Below the pieces are notes generated by a model. That model was given only the letters and a program-made list of their open reading frames with translations, did not search any database and was not told where the DNA came from. Positions 38,513 through 48,154 of a stretch of 64,000 nucleotides of DNA are shown piece after piece. The position numbers and the translations under genes were made by a program. Position 1 is the first letter of the stretch, and each line of letters begins with the position of its first letter. This stretch comes from JAPOUP01 sp965201085 (lineage in GTDB: Bacteria; Pseudomonadota; Alphaproteobacteria; Rhodobacterales; Rhodobacteraceae), in contig CBDAVS010000022.1 in assembly GCA_965201085.1 (NCBI GenBank), positions 124,001 through 188,000 of the forward strand, in the 5' to 3' direction.

Positions 38513-39470
38513 GAGTTTGTTCCATAAGTTGAGTGGTCCCGCAGGATGTGGCATTCCGGTTGGTGAAAGCAACCAAATACGGAGAGAGCCATGCCCTGGA
38601 ACAGGACCACCCAACAGATCCATAAGCGCCCGGACGACCACAGTCAAAACGACCTGACCGACGCCGAATGGACCATCATCGAGCCGATGCTGCCGAAGCA
38701 GGGAAGGATGGGACGGCCGCGCGAGGTCGACCTTCGGTCGGTGTTCGACGCGGTCCAGTATATCCTGTCCACGGGATGCCAGTGGCGCGCGTTACCCTCT
38801 GGATATCCACCGTTTTCCACCGTCCAGAACTATTTTTACGCATGGCGGCGGAGCGGGCTCCTGGAGCGTCTCGTGCATCGTCTCCGGGACCTCGCGCGGC
38901 GGTGTTCGGGGCGCTCCGCGGAGCCGACCGCCGCCTCGATCGACAGCCAGTCGGTGAAGACCACGGAGAGCGGCGGGCCCCGCGGCTACGACGCCGGGAA
39001 GAAGGTGAAGGGGAGGAAAAGGCACCTGATCGTGGACGCCGACGGCACACCGATCGTCATGACGGTTCACACCGCCGACATCCAGGACCGGGACGGGGCG
39101 CCGGACCTGATCGCGAAGCTGCTGGAGACGGTGCCCACGGTGTGTAGGCTGTTCGCCGACGGTGGCTACGCGGGTCAGAAGCTGCGGGAGCGGCTTGAGG
39201 GGATGGGGTTGTCGAACGTGATCAGGATCGTCGAAAAACCGAAGAATGTCAAAGGGTTCACTGTTCTCTACCGCCGCTGGGTCGTGGAGCGGACCTTCGC
39301 CTGGATGGGCCGGTGCCGCCGCCTGTCGAAAGATTACGAAAGGCTCAGCGAGAACTCGCTGGCATGGGCGCAGCTGGCCGCCTGCCGGTTCCTGCTCAGG
39401 CGGGTGGCGAGGGCGTCAACTCCATGAAAAACAATAGTTTAATGATATCAGTGACTTATGATTCAAACTC
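38513..39470 (+). mobile_element. IS5-family element, copy 5 (958 bp, intact)
   Basis: Standard ends, with TAA at 38510-38512 and 39471-39473. The right-hand TAA directly touches the left end of the next IS5 copy (39474), so the two lie head to tail sharing one TAA. Confidence 0.95.
38591..39427 (+). CDS. IS5-family transposase (278 residues)
   Basis: Intact and nearly identical to the copy in ardC. Distinguishing residues are VQYIL, TADIQDRD and GGYAGQKLRERLEG. All three DDE residues are present. Upstream leader ACGGAGAGAGCC. Confidence 0.95.
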   Translation: MPWNRTTQQIHKRPDDHSQNDLTDAEWTIIEPMLPKQGRMGRPREVDLRSVFDAVQYILSTGCQWRALPSGYPPFSTVQNYFYAWRRSGLLERLVHRLRDLARRCSGRSAEPTAASIDSQSVKTTESGGPRGYDAGKKVKGRKRHLIVDADGTPIVMTVHTADIQDRDGAPDLIAKLLETVPTVCRLFADGGYAGQKLRERLEGMGLSNVIRIVEKPKNVKGFTVLYRRWVVERTFAWMGRCRRLSKDYERLSENSLAWAQLAACRFLLRRVARASTP

Positions 39471-39473
39471 TAA

Positions 39474-40475
39474 GAGTTTGTTCCATAAGTTGAGTGGTCC
39501 CGCAGGATGTGGCATTCCGGTTGGTGAAAACAACCGGATCCGGAGACAGCCATGCCCCGGGACAGGACCACCCAAAAGCTGTACAGTCGTCCGGGCGACC
39601 GCCGTCAGAACGATCCGTCCGACGATGGATGGGCCATCGTTGAGCCGATGCCGCCGAAGCGGGGGAATATGGGACGGCCCTGCGGGGTGAGCCTCCGGTC
39701 GGTGTTCGACGGGGGTCGGTACATACTTTCCATCGGTTGCCGGTGGCGCGCCTTACCCACCGATATCCACCGTATTCCACCGAACGGAACCGTTTCCACG
39801 TCTGGCGCCCGAGCGGTCCGCCGGGCATGTCCCGACTCCCTGCGGGACCTCGCCCGACAGTGCGCGGGGCGTTCGCCGGAGCCGACCGCCGCCGCCATCG
39901 GCAGCCGGTCGGTGAAGACCACCGGGAGCGGCGGACCCCGCGGTCACCACGCGGGCGGGAAGGTGAGGGGCCGGAAGCGTCACGTCGCGGTGGGCGTCGG
40001 GGGAACGCCGGTCACCATCATTGTCCATGCGGCCGGCATCCAGGACCGGGACAGGGCGCCGGATGTCATCGCGAAGCTGCTGGAGACGGCCCCGACGGTG
40101 TGCGAACTCTGGGCCGACGGCGGCTATGCGGGGCCGAAGCTGCGTGAACATCTTGAGAAAATGGGTCTGGCGGACATCATCGGGACTGTCGAAAAACCGA
40201 AGGATGTCAAAGGGTTCACGGTTTCCTGCCGCCGCCGGGTGGTGGAGCGGACCTTCGCCTGGATGGGCCGGTGCCGCCGCCTGTCGAAGGATTGCGAAAG
40301 GCTCAGCGGGAACTCGCTGGCCTCCGGGGTGAGGCATCTCGCGCCACCGGTTCAAGCGTGAGTGAGGCACGAGCGAACGCCCGCCGCCTGCCGGTTCCCC
40401 ATCCGCCGCGTGGCGCGGGAGTTAAACCCCCGGAATTAAACAGTTAATTAAATCAGTGACTTATGGAACAAACTC
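39474..40475 (+). mobile_element. IS5-family element, copy 6 (diverged)
   Basis: The left end is standard (GAGTTTGTTCCATAAG). The right end also ends in the left-type sequence (CTTATGGAACAAACTC), so both ends are of one kind. Flanks are TAA on the left and TTA on the right. It is much more diverged than its neighbours. Confidence 0.85.
39552..40361 (+). pseudogene. IS5-family transposase, catalytic Asp lost
   Basis: The frame stays open for 269 codons but is damaged. Residues ~68-97 (DIHRIPPNGTVSTSGARAVR) are out of frame relative to intact copies, through two compensating shifts. The first catalytic Asp is Gly (AAIGSRSVKTTGSGG instead of ASIDSQSVKTTESGG). WADGGYAG and VVERTFAWMG remain. It should be inactive. 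Confidence 0.85.
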
Positions 40476-40567
40476 TTAGGTGGTGGGAAGCCGTGCCGGG
40501 GGCGCGGCATACTGCGAATCGGCCGGATAGCGGCGACAGTCCCGGTGAACGAACCGAGGAGAGTGTC

Positions 40568-41495
40568 ATGCCCGAGGGCTACCGTCATCCGATCTTCGAC
40601 GGAAGATGCCGGATTTTCGCCACGGGGAAAAGCGGGCTTTCGAACGCGGCCATCGCGCGGCGGCGGGGCCGTGCCCGGTCGACGATATCGCGTGAGCTCC
40701 GTCGCGACAGCGGCGGTCGGGGATACAGGTGCAGGCAGGCGCAGCGGAAAGCCACCGGGCGGAGGAACGGTGCCCCGTCGGTGCCGGGGAAACCCAACGG
40801 GGAGCGCCGGGCGGCGGTCGTGGCGAAGCTGGAGGAGGGCTGGAGCCCGGAACGGATCCCGGGCCGTCTCCGGCTGGAGGACCCCGGCATGGTCGGCGGT
40901 CGGCGGAAGTCCGTTGACGCACCTCCGCCGCCGCGGAAGGAAGTGGAACTGGCAGGGTGGCCACCACGCGGGCCGGGGCCATATCCCGGGCCGGAGGGAC
41001 ATCCCGGAGCCCTCGGAGATCGTCGACAGGAAGGTGAGGATCGGCGACCGGGAAGCGGACACGGTGATCGGCGGGGGAAACGGCGGTGCGGTGGTGTCGC
41101 CTGTGGACAGATGCCCGGAATTCACGCCTGTCCAACGGGTTGACGGAAAGAGGGCGGAGGCGGTCGGCGGGGCGATGACCGACCTTCCCGAGGGTCCCGG
41201 GGCCAGGGTCCACACGATCACGGCGGACAGCGGCAGGGAGTTCGCGGGGCACGCGAAGGTGGCGAAGGCGCTGGAGGCCGACTTCCTCCTCCCGACGTCC
41301 CACCACTCGCGGGAGCGGGGCCTGAACGGGCACACCAATGGGCCGCCGCCCCGGTACCTGCCGAAGGGGACCGACCTGCGGCAGGTCACGGACGCCCGCG
41401 TGAAGCGTGTTCAGAACATCCTGAACGCACGCCCCCGCAAGGCGCTCGGCCACCTGACGCCGGCGGAGGCGATCGGACTGGCGCAGCCTCCCTGA
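40568..41495 (+). pseudogene. IS30-family transposase, frameshifted
   Basis: The helix-turn-helix part is in the first frame: GLSNAAIARRRGRARSTISR and ELRRDSGGRGYR. Near 40890-40930 the frame shifts. The DDE part follows: IGDREADTVIGGGNGGAVVS (first Asp), TITADSGREFAGHAKVAKAL (second Asp), ERGLNGHTNGPPPRYLPKGT (Glu expected at GLNENTNG, here Gly) and ARPRKALGHLTPAEA. The stop TGA 41493-41495 doubles as the IS5 target. Confidence 0.78.
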
Positions 41496-42453
41496 GAGTT
41501 TGTTCCATAAGTTGAGTGGTCCCGCAGGATGTGGCATTCCGGTTGGTGAAAGCAACCAAATCCGGAGATCGCCATGCCCTGGAACAGGACCACCCAACAG
41601 CTCCATAAGCGCCCGGACGACCACAGTCAAAACGATCTGACCGACGCCGAATGGACCATCATCGAGCCGATGCTGCCGAAGCAGGGAAGGATGGGACGGC
41701 CGCGCGAGGTCGACCTTCGGTCGGTGTTCGACGCGGTCCAGTATATCCTGTCCACGGGATGCCAGTGGCGCGCGTTACCCTCTGGATATCCACCGTTTTC
41801 CACCGTCCAGAACTATTTTTACGCATGGCGGCGGAGCGGGCTCCTGGAGCGTCTCGTGCATCGTCTCCGGGACCTCGCGCGGCGGTGTTCGGGGCGCTCC
41901 GCGGAGCCGACCGCCGCCTCGATCGACAGCCAGTCGGTGAAGACCACGGAGAGCGGCGGGCCCCGCGGCTACGACGCCGGGAAGAAGGTGAAGGGGAGGA
42001 AAAGGCACCTGATCGTGGACGCCGACGGCACACCGATCGTCATGACGGTTCACACCGCCAACATCCAGGACCGGGACGGCGCACCGGACCTGATCGCGAA
42101 GCTGCTGGAGACGGTGCCCACGGTGTGTAGGCTGTTCGCCGACGGTGGCTACGCGGGTCCGAAGCTGCGGGACCGGCTTGAGGGGATGGGGTTGCCGGAC
42201 GTGATCAGGATCGTCGAAAAACCGAAGAATGTCAAAGGGTTCACGGTTCTCTACCGCCGCTGGGTGGTGGAGCGGACCTTCGCCTGGATGGGCCGGTGCC
42301 GCCGCCTGTCGAAAGATTACGAAAGGCTCAGTGAGAACTCGCTGGCATGGGCGCAGCTGGCCGCCTGCCGGTTCCTGCTCAGGCGGGTGGCGAGGGCGTC
42401 AACTCCATGAAAAACAATAGTTTAATGATATCAGTGACTTATGATTCAAACTC
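41496..42453 (+). mobile_element. IS5-family element, copy 7 (958 bp, intact)
   Basis: Standard ends. TGA is duplicated at 41493-41495 and 42454-42456; the TGA is the stop codon of the IS30 transposase. Confidence 0.95.
41574..42410 (+). CDS. IS5-family transposase (278 residues)
   Basis: Intact. Distinguishing residues are VQYIL, TANIQDRD, KLRDRLEGMGLPDVIRI. DDE residues are all present. Nearly identical to the copies at 35328, 38591 and 56731, in line with recent spread. Confidence 0.95.
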   Translation: MPWNRTTQQLHKRPDDHSQNDLTDAEWTIIEPMLPKQGRMGRPREVDLRSVFDAVQYILSTGCQWRALPSGYPPFSTVQNYFYAWRRSGLLERLVHRLRDLARRCSGRSAEPTAASIDSQSVKTTESGGPRGYDAGKKVKGRKRHLIVDADGTPIVMTVHTANIQDRDGAPDLIAKLLETVPTVCRLFADGGYAGPKLRDRLEGMGLPDVIRIVEKPKNVKGFTVLYRRWVVERTFAWMGRCRRLSKDYERLSENSLAWAQLAACRFLLRRVARASTP

Positions 42454-42745
42454 TGAGGACGCCCGACCCGTCGGACGGCGGGGGAGAAAGAGGGTTTCCG
42501 GCGCGCCCGTCCGGGGCTTCGGTCGGGCCAACCCCTCCCTTGCCCGGACGGGCGCGTCGCCTCCCGCCGCGGGGCCCTGCGGCCGCCGGAGAGGCCGGTT
42601 ACGCTCCGGTCCGAAGGGACAGCCGCCGCATTCCGTGTGGGATCCGGGTCCCTGGCCGGAAAATCCCTCAACCCCGGCCCGCCGCCTCCGCCCGGGCTTC
42701 GCCCTCGCTCCGGCGGCGGGCCGAGGTTGCGCTTCGGATCGGCGC

Positions 42746-43158
42746 CGGGGTTGGTATTGCTGGCAATGAGTTGGGGACTGCTCAAGTCGCTGGCAACGGA
42801 TTACAGCGCATTACCCAAGCCTTTCACCAGTCGGTTGCTCGACGGTACCGCGCTGTAGGGAGAACTGCACGGCTGAGCGAAAACCCGGTTTTCCTGCCTG
42901 AGCGGTAGGGAAGACAGGTGCGCCGGGGTTCCAGGAGAACCCCGGCGTATCCAATAAGAATGGAAGTGCGGGTTGACGGAGAATCAAGGCCTTCGGGGCC
43001 TGTTCGTCACTTCTTCGATGGCGGTTCAAACCCGGGAATGGCCGGGCCTTGGCGAGCGGGATGTCGCTTCAGTGAATAGGCGCAGCTGTGATCTGATCAA
43101 AAACATTCGTACCGCCATCCGGTGCGCTCTGACGACCTCTGGATTTTTCATGGAACTA
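42746..43158. other. Spacer with strong hairpin before tRNA-Phe
   Basis: About 410 bases without a gene. The hairpin CGCCGGGGTTC / GAACCCCGGCG (11 base pairs, 42921-42947) has no T-run, so it is not a classic terminator. A second small hairpin with a TTCG loop lies near 42990-43005. No coding is supported. Confidence 0.4.
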
Positions 43159-43233
43159 TGGTGCCCGGGGGCGGAATCGAACCACCGACACGAGGATTTT
43201 CAGTCCACTGCTCTACCCCTGAGCTACCCGGGC
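43159..43233 (-). tRNA. tRNA-Phe (GAA)
   Basis: The minus strand folds into a 75-base cloverleaf: acceptor GCCCGGG/CCCGGGC with A and an encoded CCA, D arm GCTC/GAGC, and anticodon loop CTGAAAA with GAA. The T arm is GGTGG TTCGATT CCGCC. The anticodon stem GTGGA/TCCTC has one U-U mismatch. Nothing of an integrase or attachment repeat is visible next to it. Confidence 0.95.
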
Positions 43234-43440
43234 ACAGATGAGCGGGATAGGCCGCTCGGGCCCGGTCGTTGTATTGATTGGCCTTAGGGGTGTCTAGACT
43301 AATTGCGCGGCATTTGGTTAGAAATTCAAGCTGTCCGATTCGTCTTTTCGCTATGTGTCCGAAGAGCTTCATCACCGCATTTCCCAACAATATTTACATG
43401 ATGACGATTCGCGTAAGACCAATGTGCGGAGGCCAGCCAT

Positions 43441-44361
43441 TCACGGATTACCATGCTGCCGGAAGTATCGTGCGCTGACCGAAATCTGCGGCTCCGCGAC
43501 CGCAAGGCCCCGCTGGGACAGATCGACAAGATGTGCGAGAACATTGCGTTCGGCGGCTGCGATGAGGGCTTTGGGAACATCCGTATAGATGGCCTGCGTC
43601 AGGTCGGAGACGGAGCGACCGCGTCCGTCAAGACGTTCAAGAATCGCGGCTTCCCGTGAGCGGCGGTGATCAAGAAGCCAGTTTGCGCGAGACGAGGGAT
43701 CGGTGATCGGCTCTCCATGGCCTGGATAGACCACCCGGTCACCGCGTAAGGACAGGAGCTTGGTGGACTCCATATATGCCGCTAGATCCCCGTCGGGAGG
43801 GGAGACCATCGTGCTTGCCCAACCCATCATGTGATCACCGGTGAACACAGCGTCACCAAAGGCGAAACATAGGTGGTTGCCGAAATGCCCCGGTGTCCAG
43901 AGCGCTGTCAGTTTCCAGCCTTCCGCGTCGACCGTCGCTCCGTCCGCAAGCCGCTCATGAGGCTGGAATCCGTGGTCGACGCCCTTGCCGCCGCCGACCA
44001 TGCCAGACTCGGCCAGCCCCGCCATGAACTCGGAACGACCCGAGATACTGTCACCGAATGCAAGGATCGTAGCTCCGGTCGTCTGCGATATCGGTGCGGC
44101 CAAAGGTGAATGGTCCAGATGGGAATGGGTGACGAATATATGGCTGATCGATTCGCCTGGTTCGAGCGCCGCGAGAATCGCGTCGTGATGGGTGCGCAGG
44201 GCGGGACCGGGATCGATCACCGCAACCCGTCCAACTCCGACGATGTATGTGTTCGTGCCCTCGTATGTCATGGGAGATGGGTTCGGTGCCAGAATCCGGC
44301 GGATGCCCGGCTCGGGGCATTCCACAACTCCGGCCAAAGGTCGGTACCCGTGACGTTCCAT
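43441..44361 (-). CDS. MBL-fold metallo-hydrolase (LACTB2-like)
   Basis: About 306 residues. Metal ligands are in FVTHSHLDHSPLAAPI (HxHxDH), TPGHFGNHLCFAFG and AVFTGDHMMGW, with VVYPGHGEPITDP before the C-terminal helical domain. The N-terminal block APNPSPMTYEGTNTYIVG is typical of the LACTB2/RNase-like branch. I chose ATG 44361 (MERHGYRPLAG); an upstream ATG at 44403 would overlap the divergent kinase start. Substrate unknown; hydrolysis of an ester, thioester or RNA end is possible. Confidence 0.85.
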   Translation of the reverse strand: MERHGYRPLAGVVECPEPGIRRILAPNPSPMTYEGTNTYIVGVGRVAVIDPGPALRTHHDAILAALEPGESISHIFVTHSHLDHSPLAAPISQTTGATILAFGDSISGRSEFMAGLAESGMVGGGKGVDHGFQPHERLADGATVDAEGWKLTALWTPGHFGNHLCFAFGDAVFTGDHMMGWASTMVSPPDGDLAAYMESTKLLSLRGDRVVYPGHGEPITDPSSRANWLLDHRRSREAAILERLDGRGRSVSDLTQAIYTDVPKALIAAAERNVLAHLVDLSQRGLAVAEPQISVSARYFRQHGNP

Positions 44362-44401
44362 GAATCGCCTTTCCGCACGTAACATGATAATTCGATAGCC
44401 C

Positions 44402-45718
44402 ATGCGATGGATTGGGGCAAAACGATACCTTCCGCGCTCGCTTTATGGCCGGGCCGCTCTCATTCTGCTCGTTCCGGTGGTAACGCTGCAGATTATCGTC
44501 TCGTTTTCGTTCATTCAAAGGCATTTCGAGGGCGTGACCGAGCAGATGACCCGCAATGTCGCGCTGGAACTGCGCTATCTGCTGTCTTTGATCGATGATG
44601 TATCCGAAAGCGACACCGCCCTTGAAGCCGTGACTCCGATCGCCGATCCGTTGGCGTTTACACTGGAACTTCCATCCGAACCGCCGGGGCGGGACTTCAG
44701 GCCGTTCTACGATTTTTCCGGTCGCGTGATGATGGATACGCTGCGAGCGGAAGTCGAAGGCGTTCTGCGTGTGGACCTGTCCGTCGGCAAACAGGTCAGG
44801 ATCTGGGTCGCAACCCGGCATGGTCCGGTCTTTGCCGAGTTTGCCAGAAGGCGGGTTTCGGCGTCCAATCCACACCAGCTTCTTGTGCTGATGGTCTTCG
44901 CCGGAATTCTATTGACGCTGGTCGCCTTCGTGTTCCTGCGCAATCAGTTCAAGCCTATCGAGCGGCTGGCCAGCGCGTCCGAGGCGTTCGGCAAGGGGCG
45001 GGTCGAGGATTACCATCCTTCGGGTGCTGCAGAAATCCGCGCCGCGGGACGGGCTTTCCTCGACATGCGGACGCGGATGCTCAGGCATATGGAACAGCGT
45101 ACCATGATGCTGGCCGGTGTCAGTCATGATATGCGTACACCGCTAACACGGCTTCGGCTGGGTCTGTCGATGGTGGAAGAAAGCCCGGAGATCAAGGCTA
45201 TGGAACGTGATGTGGAGGATATGGAGCGTCTGATTGACGAGTTTCTGGCTTTCTCCCGTGACGATTCGCTAGATGATCCCGAGCGAACCGATCCGGTCAA
45301 GCTCACCCGCGAAGTGGTTGGAAAATTCTCGGAATCCGGGCATGCCGTCAGGATTCGCGAAATAGTCGGAAGCGGCAGCGCGGTGCTACGTCCGATGGCG
45401 GTGTCGCGGGCATTGGAAAATCTGATCGGAAACGCGGTGCGCTATGGTTCCGTCTGTGAGGTCGAGATTTCGATCTCTTCCCGAGCGGTGCGAATCCTGG
45501 TTGAGGATGACGGGCCGGGAATCCCGGAAGAGTCGCGTGATGAGGCGCTGAAAGCTTTCGTGAGACTTGATCCGGCGCGAAACCAGGACCGGGGGAGCGG
45601 CGTTGGACTCGGCTTGGCGATCGCGAGCGACATCGCGCATCGGCATGGCGGATCGCTGACGCTGGGCACCAGTACCGAACTGGGTGGCCTCGAGGCGGAT
45701 CTGGTGCTTGCACGATAA
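44402..45718 (+). CDS. EnvZ-type sensor histidine kinase
   Basis: 438 residues. TM1 is ~14-37 (GRAALILLVPVVTLQIIVSF), then a periplasmic domain, TM2 ~160-184 (MVFAGILLTLVAFVFL), and a HAMP segment starting FKPIERLA. The phosphorylated His is in LAGVSHDMRTPLTRLRLGLS, the N box in RALENLIGNAVRYG, and the G boxes in VEDDGPGIPEE and GSGVGLGLAIASDIA. Such kinases respond to osmotic or envelope state with OmpR; no ompR is beside it here. It is divergent from the MBL gene. Confidence 0.88.
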   Translation: MRWIGAKRYLPRSLYGRAALILLVPVVTLQIIVSFSFIQRHFEGVTEQMTRNVALELRYLLSLIDDVSESDTALEAVTPIADPLAFTLELPSEPPGRDFRPFYDFSGRVMMDTLRAEVEGVLRVDLSVGKQVRIWVATRHGPVFAEFARRRVSASNPHQLLVLMVFAGILLTLVAFVFLRNQFKPIERLASASEAFGKGRVEDYHPSGAAEIRAAGRAFLDMRTRMLRHMEQRTMMLAGVSHDMRTPLTRLRLGLSMVEESPEIKAMERDVEDMERLIDEFLAFSRDDSLDDPERTDPVKLTREVVGKFSESGHAVRIREIVGSGSAVLRPMAVSRALENLIGNAVRYGSVCEVEISISSRAVRILVEDDGPGIPEESRDEALKAFVRLDPARNQDRGSGVGLGLAIASDIAHRHGGSLTLGTSTELGGLEADLVLAR

Positions 45719-46461
45719 CCGGATTCGGGCAACGCAACCCACCGATACCATCCCTCTGTGGTTTGCCTGCTTGGGATCACATTGATTGATAGCCCCGATG
45801 GACCTGACCGGCCTGTGGAAAGGTGCCGTTACCCTCAATGTCGCCGGTGCCCGCCTGTGGATCAAACCTTAGCGAAGTGGTGTCGACTGGTCGGAGTGCC
45901 TCGTAAACCCTTGCAACGATATACACGACGGCCTCGGTTCGCCTTCCGACCCGGTGCCGGACTGTCTTCCACGGTATCTGAAGCGCCCGTTTCACCGCCG
46001 ACTTCCTTATTTTGGGCAGGAAGTTGGTTCGGAAAGATTGCGGCGCTTTCCTGCAAACGCTCGGATGGGGGAGGCGATCGGTGTTTATTCGGCCTTCTCA
46101 GGTTGGAAAGACCGCTTATTGGACCGACCTCCAGTCGCTGTCCGGTTACTCTCCAGCTTACGCGGCGCTGCGATATGTGCCAGCGCCCGCCAAAGGTTTC
46201 GGGAGAAGAACCGCCGGGGCGATGATTCTGGCCGGGTATTAAATGCAGGTCGCCAGCGGTTTGGTTGATGCGAAAGCAAACCGACATGAAATCGGAGTCA
46301 AATCGAAACCTCGACTTTCATTCCATGCAAAGCGCAAATGGGGAGGCAGCCGCCGATTGCATGTTGCCGTTCGGATGCAGCGTACTCTAAATGTTATATA
46401 CAGTGTCGAGCCAAGAACATAGGGCAAAACTCCCGATATGGTATCAAGGAGAACGAAACAG
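45719..46461. other. Spacer upstream of dctP
   Basis: About 740 bases. Long frames exist on both strands (such as 45862-46287 minus), but none has a recognisable family or a consistent start. The final part should hold the TRAP operon promoter. I cannot name a -35/-10 pair with confidence. Confidence 0.35.
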
Positions 46462-47505
46462 ATGGATATGCTGAAGAGATCCCTCATGGCGTTTGCCGCC
46501 ACCGTCGCCGTGACTGCGCCCCTGCCAATACTGGCGGCTGACGTTACGCTTCGTTTGCACCAATTCCTGCCTGCACAGGCCGTCGTTCCGAAGAACGTGC
46601 TCGTTCCGTGGATGGAAAGGATCATGGCCGAATCCGATGGCCGAGTCGAAATCCAGCATTTTCCCACAATGCAGCTTGGAGGAACGCCACCCGGCTTGTA
46701 TGATCAGGCTCGCGACGGTGTGGCCGATATCGTCTGGACGCTTCCCGGCTATACGCCAGGTCGCTTCCCGCACTCTGAAGTTTTTGAACTGCCGTTCATG
46801 ATGACCGATTCCAATGCCGAAGCCACCAGTCGGGCGTTTTGGGATATCGCCGAAAAATACATGTTCGACGCGGATTTCAAGGACGTGAAGGTTCTGGGCG
46901 CCTGGGTCCATAGCCCGGGACTGATCCACTCGAGCGAACTGATAACCTCCCCCTCGGAGCTCGCCGGTGTGAAGCTGCGTGCGCCGACCCGCGTCACCAA
47001 TATGATGTTCTCATCGATCGGAGCGACGGCGGTCGGTATGCCGGTGCCAGCGGTGCCGGAGGCGTTGTCGAAGGGGGTCATCGACGCCACGGTTATTCCC
47101 TGGGAGGTCACGGTGCCTCTGAAAGTGCCGGAGCTCGTGTCTTACCATCTGGAGTTCGGAGACGCGTCACTCTACACCGCGACCTTTGTTCTGGCGATGA
47201 ACAGGGATGCGTATGACGGGCTTCCAGATGACCTCAAGGCGGTGATCGACGCGAATTCAGGTGCCGACCTTTCCGCAATGGCGGGTCGTGAGATGCAGAT
47301 TGGCGACGCGCCCGGTCGTGCGATGGCGGAAGAACTGGGTAACACCATTACCACGCTGACGCCCGAGCAGGTCGAGGAATGGCGAATCGCGGCGTCCGGC
47401 ACTATCGACGCCTGGATCGCCGAGGTCGCCGAGTTGGGTCTGGATGGCGCCGCGTTGGTAGAGGAGGCCCGTGCGCTTATCGAAAAGCATACAGCCGCTC
47501 AATAA
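46462..47505 (+). CDS. dctP: TRAP transporter solute-binding protein
   Basis: 347 residues with a signal peptide (MDMLKRSLMAFAATVAVTAP ... cleavage after ILAA). Family marks are LRLHQFLPAQAVVPKNVLVP, FPTMQLGGTPPGLYDQARDG and GVKLRAPTRVTNMMFSSIGA (the conserved carboxylate-binding Arg is expected here). It binds an organic acid in the periplasm for the DctQM membrane part. AAGGAGA ten bases before ATG 46462 decides the start over the ATG-like GTA/ATG at 46438. Confidence 0.9.
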   Translation: MDMLKRSLMAFAATVAVTAPLPILAADVTLRLHQFLPAQAVVPKNVLVPWMERIMAESDGRVEIQHFPTMQLGGTPPGLYDQARDGVADIVWTLPGYTPGRFPHSEVFELPFMMTDSNAEATSRAFWDIAEKYMFDADFKDVKVLGAWVHSPGLIHSSELITSPSELAGVKLRAPTRVTNMMFSSIGATAVGMPVPAVPEALSKGVIDATVIPWEVTVPLKVPELVSYHLEFGDASLYTATFVLAMNRDAYDGLPDDLKAVIDANSGADLSAMAGREMQIGDAPGRAMAEELGNTITTLTPEQVEEWRIAASGTIDAWIAEVAELGLDGAALVEEARALIEKHTAAQ

Positions 47506-47557
47506 CCAGGTCGAAGTGACGCTGGACCCGGTGATCCACCCGCTGGGTCAGCATTGA

Positions 47558-48154
47558 ATGAAACGCGCTTTGCGTGCCACCATGATATGCATCGCAAGGA
47601 TGATGGCCATCGTCGGTGGCCTCGTCCTAGCCGCTTTGGTCGCCCTGGTCTGCATCAGTGTGGCGGGCCGCGCAGCGGCGACTTTCACCAACCCGACTTT
47701 CATGGAGAACCTGATACCGGGCTTGTCCGCAGCCATCGCAGGCGCGGTTATAGGTCCGATTCAAGGCGACTTCGAGCTTGTTGAAGCCGGAATCGCGTTT
47801 TCCATCTTCGCGTTTCTGCCGCTCTGCCAACTCTATTCCGGCCACGCGACGGTCGATGTCTTCACGGCCAAGTTCCCCGAACGGGTCAATCTGGCGATTA
47901 TGGCGTTCTGGGAAGCGCTTCTGGCCGCGCTTATCCTTCTCGTAACCTGGCGGTTGGCCGTCGGGCTGTTCGATAAGTTCTCGAACCTCGAAACCACCCT
48001 AATCCTTCAGTTTCCGGTCTGGTGGGCCTATGCCGCCAGCTTCGTTCCAGCGTGCGCGGCCTCTGCCGTAGCTGTATTCTGCGCCTGGTCCCGTTTGGTT
48101 GAAGCGGTATCCGGACGACGGTTAATGCCGGAAGACGGGGAGGCCGGTCCTTGA
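47558..48154 (+). CDS. dctQ: TRAP transporter small membrane subunit
   Basis: 198 residues with four hydrophobic segments, including MMAIVGGLVLAALVALVCIS near the start and the GHATVDVFTAKFPERVNLAI region typical of DctQ. It links the binding protein to the large permease. It lies 52 bases after dctP and overlaps dctM by four bases (TTGA). Confidence 0.85.
   Translation: MKRALRATMICIARMMAIVGGLVLAALVALVCISVAGRAAATFTNPTFMENLIPGLSAAIAGAVIGPIQGDFELVEAGIAFSIFAFLPLCQLYSGHATVDVFTAKFPERVNLAIMAFWEALLAALILLVTWRLAVGLFDKFSNLETTLILQFPVWWAYAASFVPACAASAVAVFCAWSRLVEAVSGRRLMPEDGEAGP

Larger units (their letters stand above)
40479..42745 (+). mobile_element. IS30-family element, copy 1, split by IS5
   Basis: It starts right after the IS5 copy 6 flank with GGTGGTGGGAAGCCGTGCCG; the true left end is lost. 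The transposase is followed by IS5 copy 7, inserted in its stop codon, and by the ~285-base IS30 3' tail at 42457-42745. The tail ends with a long inverted repeat (CCCCGGCCCGCCGCC and GGCGGCGGGCCGAGG) and TTGCGCTTCGGATC. Confidence 0.75.

Noticed and set aside
45758..46287. Overlapping open frames on both strands upstream of dctP
   Set aside because: None has a family match, a good start or consistent codon choice.
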